Source: CAVTJX01 sp963735175
Lineage (GTDB): Bacteria > Electryoneota > RPQS01
Length of the DNA: 64,000 nucleotides
Assembly: GCA_963735175.1 (NCBI GenBank)
Contig: CAVTJX010000008.1
Location: 186,001 to 250,000 of the forward strand
Direction: 5' to 3'
The notes under the pieces were generated by a model, which saw only the letters and a list, made by a program, of their open reading frames with translations, did no database searches and was not told the origin of the DNA. Both the position numbers and the translations under genes were made by a program. The first letter of the stretch is position 1. Each line of letters starts with the position of its first letter. Positions 57,301 through 64,000 of the stretch are shown piece by piece.

Positions 57301-57705
57301 TTACTGCTGTGATTCAAGCGCCCGCCGGAAATCTTCCGGCAAATCCATCGTCTCAAAGTTGCGCGGGTTCACGCACACCTGAATGATGGCGGCGGTGGCG
57401 CAGAGGTCGCCCGCTTCCGCAAACACCTGATAGTCTGTGCGGAAGGAACTGGTGCCGATGGCGGTGATCCTCGCCTCGATGACCACGCGCAGACCCACGG
57501 TCAACGGCTTCTTCAAATCGGCCTCAATATGCACCACGGGCAGATTGACCGTCCGCTCGCGGAAAAAGCGGTCGATTGGCCAGCCCGCGGCGGCCATCAT
57601 TGCCTCCCACGCGTGGTGGCAGATGCGGATGATGTTCGCGGAAAAAATTACGCCCGCGGCGTCGGTGTCGTAAAGGGCGATCGAGTATGGATGGCGGTAC
57701 GGCAT
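57301..57705 (-). CDS. menI: Hot-dog thioesterase, probable DHNA-CoA hydrolase MenI
   Basis: 134-residue 4HBT-type thioesterase. SIALYDTDAAGVIFSANIIRICHHAWEAMM carries the catalytic Asp of the DTDxxGVxF motif, followed by LPVVHIEADLKKPLTVG. Cyanobacterial and bacterial DHNA-CoA hydrolases share this layout, and its position convergent to a full men operon lacking another hydrolase supports MenI. A general YbgC-like thioesterase is the alternative. Start ATG 57705; intact. Confidence 0.78.
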   Translation of the reverse strand: MPYRHPYSIALYDTDAAGVIFSANIIRICHHAWEAMMAAAGWPIDRFFRERTVNLPVVHIEADLKKPLTVGLRVVIEARITAIGTSSFRTDYQVFAEAGDLCATAAIIQVCVNPRNFETMDLPEDFRRALESQQ

Positions 57706-57788
57706 GGAAATAAAGGATGAAGGATGAAGGATGACGTCGGAATCTTGTTTGGTAGGGGTGGGTTAAGGTCTTCCGCAACCCGCGCGCG

Positions 57789-58955
57789 TCAACCGTTCCC
57801 GAGAATGCCTTGATACACAGCGGTGTATTCCGCGGCGCAACGCTCCAGTGTCAGATTGGTCATGGCCCGCTCCCGAGCCGCCCGTCCAAAACGCTCGCGG
57901 AGTGCCGGGTCCGTAATCAGCGTTTCCAGTTCGCGCGCGAGGCTTGCGGCGCTGCCGGAGCGGAACACCAGCCCTTCAACTCCGGGGCGGGCCACTTCCG
58001 TGCAGCCGCCTTCGGACGTCACGACGCTGGGCTTGCCGTGCTGCATAGCGTCGGCCAGCGCCAGTGAAAAGCCCTCGGTGCGTGACGAGACCGCGAAAAT
58101 ATCCAGCGCCGCCAGAAAGCCCGCGCGCGGATCGAGCGGCCCCAGCAATTGCGCGCGCCCTGTGATATTCAACTCGCGAGGAGGCATTCCAATGACCTGC
58201 CGCACATGCCTCGCGCCCAGCACGTCACCGCCCGCGATCAGCAGTGAAAGTTGCGGATAACGCGGCGCCAAAAGGGCGAATGCGCGGATCAGCAGGTCAA
58301 ACCCTTTGACCGGCGCGAAATACCCGAGCGAACCGATGACGAGCGACTCTGGGTCGATGCCCAGCCGCGCCCGTCCATCTGCGGACGAAAGCGGCGCGGG
58401 ATTTTCGGCCAGTCCGTTGTGAATCGTTACCACCCGCGGCCCGCGCACACCCACCGCTTGCAGTTGCCGCCGCACATAATCGGAGATCGCCACAATCTTT
58501 GCCGCGCGGCGCGTCGACCAATAATCTCCGGCCGCGTGCCGCAGCAGCAGATAAGGTATAAGCCACGGCTTGCCGGCGGTCTGTGGCGCATAGCCGAATT
58601 GCTTCCATGAGCCGTGTACGGTGGCGATCCACGGCACACCCAACGGCGGCAGTTCGCGGTTGCAGATCAAATGCGTCAGCGGCACGTGCGAATGCACCAG
58701 CGCGGGTCGTTCTCGCAGCACCGTCTCCCGGATTGCCTCGGCCACACCGGCGCGGACGGATAGCCGCGGATTCAATTCCGTAATGATCACCGGCAGGCCT
58801 AGCTCCCGCGCCACCCGGCTGACCTCGCCCTCGGCGAATGTGAGCAGCGAAACGTCCAGCCCCCGCGCGCAATGCGCCGCCGCCAGCGAGAGCGCCATGC
58901 GCTCCGCTCCGCCCGGATGCGGACTGGGGAGCACGTGCAGCAGGCGCGGCGTCAA
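57789..58955 (-). CDS. GT4-family glycosyltransferase
   Basis: 388 residues, GT-B fold, intact. LLHVLPSPHPGGAERMALSLA at the N-terminus, VHSHVPLTH and ATVHGSWKQFG in the acceptor half, LGYFAPVKGFDLLIRAFALL and SSRTEGFSLALADAMQHGKPSVVTSEGG (donor ExxxxxxxE-type site) in the donor half. Transfers a sugar onto an envelope glycan or lipid; acceptor unknown. Starts inside the end of the GT2 gene (ATGA overlap). Confidence 0.87.
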   Translation of the reverse strand: MTPRLLHVLPSPHPGGAERMALSLAAAHCARGLDVSLLTFAEGEVSRVARELGLPVIITELNPRLSVRAGVAEAIRETVLRERPALVHSHVPLTHLICNRELPPLGVPWIATVHGSWKQFGYAPQTAGKPWLIPYLLLRHAAGDYWSTRRAAKIVAISDYVRRQLQAVGVRGPRVVTIHNGLAENPAPLSSADGRARLGIDPESLVIGSLGYFAPVKGFDLLIRAFALLAPRYPQLSLLIAGGDVLGARHVRQVIGMPPRELNITGRAQLLGPLDPRAGFLAALDIFAVSSRTEGFSLALADAMQHGKPSVVTSEGGCTEVARPGVEGLVFRSGSAASLARELETLITDPALRERFGRAARERAMTNLTLERCAAEYTAVYQGILGNG

Positions 58956-59887
58956 TCCGCCAACCCTTGCCGGTAAACCGCCCGCTCCGCGCGGGCGCCC
59001 TTGGCCCGCAATTTTGCCCGGTCACTGCCGAACAGCGCCGCCGCCCACATTCCCGCTTCGCGGATCAGGAGCGCCGCGATCATCCAACGCCGCAGCCGCG
59101 TGAGTCCGGCTGTCCCGTGGTGTTTTCGAAAATACGCCATCGCGCTTTTTGCATGGGCCTCGCGCGCGGTCAGATAAAAGCGGGACATCGTTGTGGACAG
59201 GTGATGCCGCACCGCTGCATTCTGAACCACATGAATCTCCAGTCCGGAGTCTGAGACCCGCTTGCACCAGTCCACTTCTTCAAAGAACAAAAAGAAGCGC
59301 TCATCCAATTCACCCACAGCCTGCCGCGCGGCCTGGCTGATGACCAGCGCGCTGCCCTCGATCTGCTCGACGCGGTCCAGCGTGAGTGGATCGCGCTCGC
59401 CGTAATAATATCCTGCAAACAGCCGCGTGTGCGGAAAGAAAAATGCCAATCGCGTGCTCTCGCAGAAGAGATAGCAGGGCGTGGGAAAGCGCCGCGCCGC
59501 GGGATACGGCTGGTCCTTTCCGTCCAGCAGCCGCGGTCCGACAATGCCCCACGCCGGATGCCGGTCCAGAGCTTGCACCAGAGTTGGCAGCGCGCCCGGC
59601 AGCACTTCGGTGTCGGGATTCAAGAGCATGGCATGTCGGCCGGTAGCCAGGGAGAGCCCCCGGTTACACCCCCCGGCAAACCCCAGATTTTGCCCGGCGC
59701 GCAGGTAGCGAAACAGGGGAAATCGCGCTTCCGCATCGTCCAGACTGCCGTCGGTGGAGCCGTTATCGACCACAATCACGTCCAGCGCGAGTTCCTTACC
59801 TGCCGCCATTAGGGATTCGAGGCAGCGCGGTAAGTCCAGCTTGCCATTGTAGTTAACAATAATAATCGAAAGCTCGGGCGAGGGCAT
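58952..59887 (-). CDS. GT2-family glycosyltransferase (rhamnosyltransferase-like)
   Basis: 311 residues, GT-A fold. Start chosen at ATG 59887: MPSPELSIIIVNYNGKLDLPRCLESL. Nucleotide-sugar site VIVVDNGSTDGSLDDAEARF, LRAGQNLGFAGGCNRGL, the DxD equivalent LLNPDTEVLPG, and the acceptor region FFLFFEEVDWCKRVSDSGLEIH. Amphipathic C-terminus (MIAALLIREAGMWAAALFG) probably touches the membrane. Works with the downstream GT4 gene on surface polysaccharide. Divergent from the receiver-domain gene. Confidence 0.87.
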   Translation of the reverse strand: MPSPELSIIIVNYNGKLDLPRCLESLMAAGKELALDVIVVDNGSTDGSLDDAEARFPLFRYLRAGQNLGFAGGCNRGLSLATGRHAMLLNPDTEVLPGALPTLVQALDRHPAWGIVGPRLLDGKDQPYPAARRFPTPCYLFCESTRLAFFFPHTRLFAGYYYGERDPLTLDRVEQIEGSALVISQAARQAVGELDERFFLFFEEVDWCKRVSDSGLEIHVVQNAAVRHHLSTTMSRFYLTAREAHAKSAMAYFRKHHGTAGLTRLRRWMIAALLIREAGMWAAALFGSDRAKLRAKGARAERAVYRQGLAD

Positions 59888-60071
59888 GGGCGGCGAGGTG
59901 CGGCGGTTACGACGGCGCGGACGAACAGATTTGCGATGCAACTTAGTAAATTCTTTCGTGGCAAACAAGTGCGTGCCTGTTGCCCTGCCCATCAGTGCGT
60001 GGCTTGGAAGTTGCTCTGAATCGGGTGCTGATACGCTTGTCAAAGAGTATTCGATAGGGACATTTTTAGTC

Positions 60072-61232
60072 ATGATTTCTCGCCAAGTGCTTATTTGCGA
60101 AAGTCATCGCGAGGTCCATGCACATTTAGTGGGTCAGCTCAGTGTACTGGGTTGTCAAACACAAAGCGCCTTTTCTGGGAAAGAAACGCTCGAGTTGGCG
60201 GAATCCGGTCGCCCGGATCTGATTCTGCTCAGCCTGCTTTTTCCCGATGTGGATGGACTTGCCGTGTTGCGCAAGCTGCGGCAGATGGAAAGAACAGCCG
60301 GCATTCCCGTCATTGTGCTCAGTAGCACCGCCTCTACCGAATCCGTGGAAGCGCGGCTTTCCAGCTTGAATGTCGCCGGCATCTTGCGCAAACCTGTTGC
60401 CGAGGCTGATCTGCGCGATCTGGTGTCACGGATTTTTACTCAAGTTGAGGCCGCGCAGGTCAAACGCTATGTGCTGGTAGTCGATGACAGTAATCTGCCC
60501 CGCCGGCTTCTGGAAACCGTATTCCAGACAGCCGGTTGCCAGTCGCTCTGGGTGGATAATCTGGCCATGGCCCGCCCGCTGCTCGACACATTGCGTCCTG
60601 AAGCGCTCATCGTCGCCTCGCAGGGTGATCTGGCGGATGCTCTGCCGTTGATTGAATCGCTGGCCACGGAGGGTACCCTCCGCATCCCTGTTCTCGCCGT
60701 GGCCGGGGTCTTGCGCCCGGAAACATTTGTGCGCCTCACGCGCCTCGGTGTGCGCGGCATTATGGTGACCCCGGTTCCGCTGGGGAGGCTATGGCGCGCG
60801 GTGGGGCGGTTGCTTCCCGCTGTGCCCTGCGCCTGCGCCGCCACCGGAAAGTCCGTGCTGCTGGTCGAGGACGCCGCTCTGGTGGCGAAGATGCTCGCAG
60901 CGCTGCTTGAGGAAGATGGCTATCAGGTAAGACAAGCGCGCAGTGCCGAAGACGCCCTCGGCCTCATCCGCCAGTCCCCGCCCGAATTGATGCTGCTCGA
61001 TCTGATTCTGCCCGGTATCGACGGAGTTCAGCTCGTACAACAGCTTCATGAAGCCAATTTACGGGTTCCCTTCGCTGTCGTTACCGCCGCGACGCAGCCG
61101 GACAAGCTGCGCGAACTGGAAGGGCTCGGCGTCATGAAGGTGTTTGAAAAACCGATTCACAGCGAAGACTTGCGGTCCTTCGTCCAGGGCTTTTTTGCTC
61201 GCGCTGCTTCTGGCGCCGCCATCCCGTGCTGA
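60072..61232 (+). CDS. Three-receiver-domain response regulator
   Basis: 386 residues consisting of three CheY-like domains and nothing else. Domain 1 (about 1-120): the acidic pocket is ICESH and the phospho-site is LILLSLLFPDVDG, with Ser where Asp is expected. Domain 2 (about 130-250): VVDDSNLPRRLLETVF is kept but the phospho-site ALIVASQGD lacks Asp. Domain 3 (about 262-386): VLLVEDAALVAKML, LMLLDLILPGIDG with the Asp, VVTAAT and KVFEKPI are complete. So only the last receiver seems able to be phosphorylated. It stops 37 bases before cheA and should act in that pathway. Confidence 0.85.
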   Translation: MISRQVLICESHREVHAHLVGQLSVLGCQTQSAFSGKETLELAESGRPDLILLSLLFPDVDGLAVLRKLRQMERTAGIPVIVLSSTASTESVEARLSSLNVAGILRKPVAEADLRDLVSRIFTQVEAAQVKRYVLVVDDSNLPRRLLETVFQTAGCQSLWVDNLAMARPLLDTLRPEALIVASQGDLADALPLIESLATEGTLRIPVLAVAGVLRPETFVRLTRLGVRGIMVTPVPLGRLWRAVGRLLPAVPCACAATGKSVLLVEDAALVAKMLAALLEEDGYQVRQARSAEDALGLIRQSPPELMLLDLILPGIDGVQLVQQLHEANLRVPFAVVTAATQPDKLRELEGLGVMKVFEKPIHSEDLRSFVQGFFARAASGAAIPC

Positions 61233-61268
61233 GTGCGTCTACGGCGCCATCGTTACCGGAAAGATCTG

Positions 61269-63720
61269 ATGGAACCCACGTTACCGAAGATTGAACAGAT
61301 CGCCAGCGAAATCGTCCTGCTTGCGCCGGACGACTCCGCCTCGCGCCTGCGTATCGAAAAACTGCTGCGCGAAATCGCCCAGGCCGAAACGACGCCTCCC
61401 GCCGTCAGCGAATTGGCCTGGCAAGCGCTGGTGGTGGTGCAGGGGCTCGTGCAGGCGTCTAATCCCGACGCCAGCCTGAAACGGATGGGCGATCTGCTGG
61501 AGGCCATGGTCCGGGCCGAGGCCGAGGCGGGTTCGATGACTGAGGCCGGAGGCGTTATCGACGATCCACTCATTCACGAATTTCTGGCCAGCCAGGAATC
61601 GACCCTGCAGGATTTCGAAGCCGCATGTCTCGAATTTACGGCGGGCGACGGCGTCGCGCCGCTGGCGTTTCTGCGTCGGCAAATCCATACGTGGAAGGGC
61701 GAAGCCGGGATTCTCGGATTGAAACCCCTGTCGGCGGCGATGCATGAGGTCGAGGAGGCGCTCGGTGCGGCGGATCGCCTTCCGCCCGATGTTGTCTCCG
61801 ACGCTCTGCTGCAACTGGGCGACATCGTCACCGCTTACTTCCGTGCCCTGCGCGATGACCAGGCAACCAGCTTCTCGGTCGCGCCGGTGCTCCAGTCGCT
61901 CCAGCCCGGATCGCCGGCGCGCTCCCGCGTCGCCCGCGATACCGGAAATGCCTCTGCCGCCAGCCGGTCCCGCGCTCGCCTTACCTGCCATGCCTCCGAC
62001 GGCGGTGCTGCGCTTCGAACTCCCGGCGGAAATCGACACGGATCTGCTGCAGGAATTCCGTACCGAGTCTGTCGAGCACTTCCAGCAGGCTGAGGCGGCG
62101 CTGCTTGCTCTGGAAAGCAATCCCGCCGACAGCGAAGCGGTTAATGTCGTGTTCCGCGCCTTCCATACGGTGAAGGGCGTGGCGGGTTTCGTCGGCATTT
62201 CCTGCGTGACCGACCTTGCCCATAAAGCGGAGACCTTCTTCGACCGTTTCCGCAAGGGCCAGCTGGTTATGCAGGGCGCTTACACGGACCTCGCGTTCGA
62301 AGCCCTCGACCTCTTAAAAGTGTTGCTGGGCGCGCTCGAGAGCGCCGTGGCTGTGGGTTACATCGACGTGCCCCCGGTATATGCCGATCTCATCCGCCGT
62401 CTCGAGCATCCGGAGGCCGCCGCCGCCGCGCCCGCGTCGGCCGCGCGGGAAAAAGCCACGCCGGTGGCCAGCGATGTGGAGGCCGCCGATGAGGCCGCGC
62501 CCCCGCCGCAGACCTCCGCCGCGCCGCGTGCCGCGCAGGCCGGCGGCACGGAAGCCGACGCCACCATCAAGGTCAGCACCGCCCGCCTCGACAATCTCAT
62601 CAATATGGTGGGTGAACTTGTCATCGCGCAGTTGATGGTCAGTCAGGATCCGGCGCTCGTCGAGCTTTCCAATCCGCGCCTGGCGCGCAATGTCTCGCAA
62701 CTCAGCAAGATCACGCGCGCGCTGCAGGAACTGGCGCTCTCGATGCGCATGGTCAGCGTGCGCGCCACCTTCCAGAAAATGTCGCGCCTCGTGCGTGACC
62801 TGGCGCGCAAGTCCGGCAAGGAAATCATCCTCGAAACGGAAGGGGAAGACACGGAACTCGACCGGAACATGGTCGAGGCCATCGCCGATCCGCTGGTGCA
62901 TATGGTGCGCAATTCCGCCGATCACGGGATTGAATCCCCCGACGAGCGTGAGCGGGCGGGCAAGCCGCGCCAGGGCCGGATCTTCCTGCGGGCAGCCCAC
63001 GAAGGCGGCAGCGTCATTATTACGATCTCCGACGACGGACGCGGCCTGAACACGGAGAAGATCATCGCCAAAGCCGTCGAACGCGGCCTCGTCGAACCCG
63101 GCGCGACGCTCTCCGAGGCCGAAATCCAGCGGCTGATTTTCCTGCCCGGATTCTCCACCGCCGACAAGGTTACGGACGTCTCGGGACGCGGTGTGGGCAT
63201 GGACGTCGTGCGCACGAATATCGAAGCGCTGCGCGGGACGATCGGCATTAATTCCCGGCCCGGCGGCGGCAGCACCTTCAGCTTCCGCTTGCCGCTGACG
63301 CTGGCGATCATTGACGGGATGGTGATTCGCGTCGGCAGCGAGCGTTTTATTCTGCCCATTATCGCGATCACGGAGACCTTCCGCCCGCGCCCCGAGGACA
63401 TCACCACAGTGCAGGGCGTGAGCGAACTGGTGATGCTGCGTGGCAGTCTGTTGCCCGTTTGCCGCCTCGGCCACCGCCTCGGCGTCGCCGACGCGGGCAC
63501 GGAGCTGACGGAGAGCATTCTCGTTGTGGTGGAAAGTAAGGAACGCCGGCTGGCGCTGGTGGTCGATGAATTGCTCGGCCAGCAGCAGGTGGTGATCAAG
63601 AGTCTCGGCAAACTCTTCGGCCATGTCGACGGCGTCAACGGTGGCGCGATTCTCGGCGATGGCCGCGTCCGCCTGATTCTCGATGTGGAAGGTTTGATGA
63701 GCTTGAGCGATAACGGATAG
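61269..63720 (+). CDS. cheA: CheA-type histidine kinase with two Hpt domains, frameshifted once
   Basis: Chemotaxis-type kinase of about 817 residues. Two phospho-transfer domains: Hpt1 with RRQIHTWKGEAGILGLKPL and Hpt2 with FRAFHTVKGVAGFVGISCV, both with the phospho-His. Then a low-complexity Ala/Pro linker, the dimerisation helix pair (IKVSTARLDNLINMVGELVI), HATPase boxes (N: HMVRNSADHGIE; G: ISDDGRGLN and VSGRGVGMDVV) and a C-terminal CheW domain (ERFILPIIAITETFRPR, ILGDGRVRLILDVEGL). Frame change near 61930, in the linker between the Hpt domains. ATG 61269 has GGAAAG upstream. Confidence 0.92.
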
Positions 63721-63726
63721 GAACTT

Positions 63727-64000
63727 ATGGCCCCGGCTACCGAGTTTTCGATACCTGCAAATTCGCCGTCGATTGAACTCAGCGACCGCGATTATCAGCA
63801 CGTCCGCGAGCTTGTCCACGAACTCGCGGGGATCTCCCTCAATGACGGCAAACGTGAATTGGTCGTGGCGCGGCTTTCCAAACGCATCCGTCAGCTTGGC
63901 TTGAAAAGCGTCGGCCAGTACTTGACGTATGTGCGTGAGCAGAAGTCCCAGGATGAACTGATCACAATGCTCGACGCGCTCTCGACCAACCTCACGAGCT
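63727..64000 (+). CDS. cheR: CheR-type chemoreceptor methyltransferase, N-terminal part
   Basis: Runs off the window. The visible 91 residues are the CheR N-terminal domain: LSDRDYQHVRELVHELAGISLNDGKRELVVARLSKRIRQLGL and ITMLDALSTNLTS. It adds methyl groups to receptor glutamates. Starts 6 bases after cheA. Confidence 0.9.
   Translation, partial: MAPATEFSIPANSPSIELSDRDYQHVRELVHELAGISLNDGKRELVVARLSKRIRQLGLKSVGQYLTYVREQKSQDELITMLDALSTNLTS

Noticed and set aside
62314..63819. 501-codon open frame on the minus strand
   Set aside because: Antisense to cheA; His/Gly/Arg-rich low-complexity translation with no domain.

Overview
The window reads as a chromosomal piece of an uncultured bacterium of the FCB superphylum (Bacteroidota/Ignavibacteria/KSB1/Zixibacteria-like lineages); I cannot name the phylum. 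Evidence: several secreted proteins end in the FlgD-like 'NYPNPFNP...LGREV...GLYFY' tail of type IX-type cargo; a C25 gingipain/PorU-like protease sits beside a PorV-like outer-membrane protein; bacillithiol is made by bshC-bshB1-bshA; menaquinone is made by the classical Men pathway. DNA is GC-rich except for two AT-richer islands (about 13.03-16.5 kb and 37.8-38.75 kb). Promoters I could locate are sigma70-like (TTGACA, 17 bp, TATWTT), not the TAnnTTTG type of Bacteroidota proper.

Layout. 0-2.1 kb: M1 metallopeptidase (minus). 2.4-3.5 kb: arsR-arsM arsenic module with a palindromic operator. 3.7-6.6 kb (minus): rhomboid, then a PEGA-domain protein coupled to a CoA-binding protein. 7.0-11.7 kb: methyltransferase, bshC, bshB1, bshA and an OsmC-like peroxidase, in one direction and tightly packed. 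11.7-13.0 kb: non-coding repeat field. 13.0-16.1 kb: AT-richer single-chain restriction-modification-like enzyme, followed by a 172-bp tandem repeat. 16.6-18.0 kb: phosphomannomutase/phosphoglucomutase. 18.3-24.4 kb: three secreted proteins with sorting tails, two of them a recent tandem duplication. 24.6-32.4 kb (minus): PorU-like protease, PorV-like protein, lipoprotein and SLBB protein. 33.0-37.8 kb: acetate-transporter-like gene, pgi, small genes and sucC, all heavily frameshifted. 37.9-40.7 kb: DUF2726 gene pair and two paralogous membrane proteins. 40.8-46.0 kb: outer-membrane protein, secreted endonuclease, 5'-nucleotidase and lamin-tail protein. 46.3-48.1 kb (minus): typA. 48.3-57.7 kb: menF-D-H-B, a DUF4268 remnant, menA-C-E, and a convergent menI-like thioesterase. 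57.8-59.9 kb (minus): two glycosyltransferases. 60.1-64 kb: triple-receiver protein, CheA with two Hpt domains, start of CheR.

A major caveat: about half of the conserved genes are broken by one or more single-base-type frameshifts (for example pgi, menD, menA, menC, sucC, typA, arsM), while other long genes (the 1.8-kaa PorU-like gene, the bsh genes, the 5'-nucleotidase) are intact. Several sites look like miscounted C, G or T runs, so I favour sequence/assembly error over mass pseudogenisation. For such genes I give the full span and say where the frame changes.

The most unusual signals are: (1) intergenic palindromes whose 6-8 bp arms differ between sites but pair perfectly or by wobble, around a shared CTCCNN apex; (2) an 80-bp tandem repeat with a diverged lone copy 8 kb away; (3) the AT-rich PD-ExK/N6-methylase enzyme behind a 37-codon leader-like ORF; (4) a pair of bitopic membrane paralogues of unknown function; (5) a three-receiver protein with only one usable phospho-acceptor beside a double-Hpt CheA.
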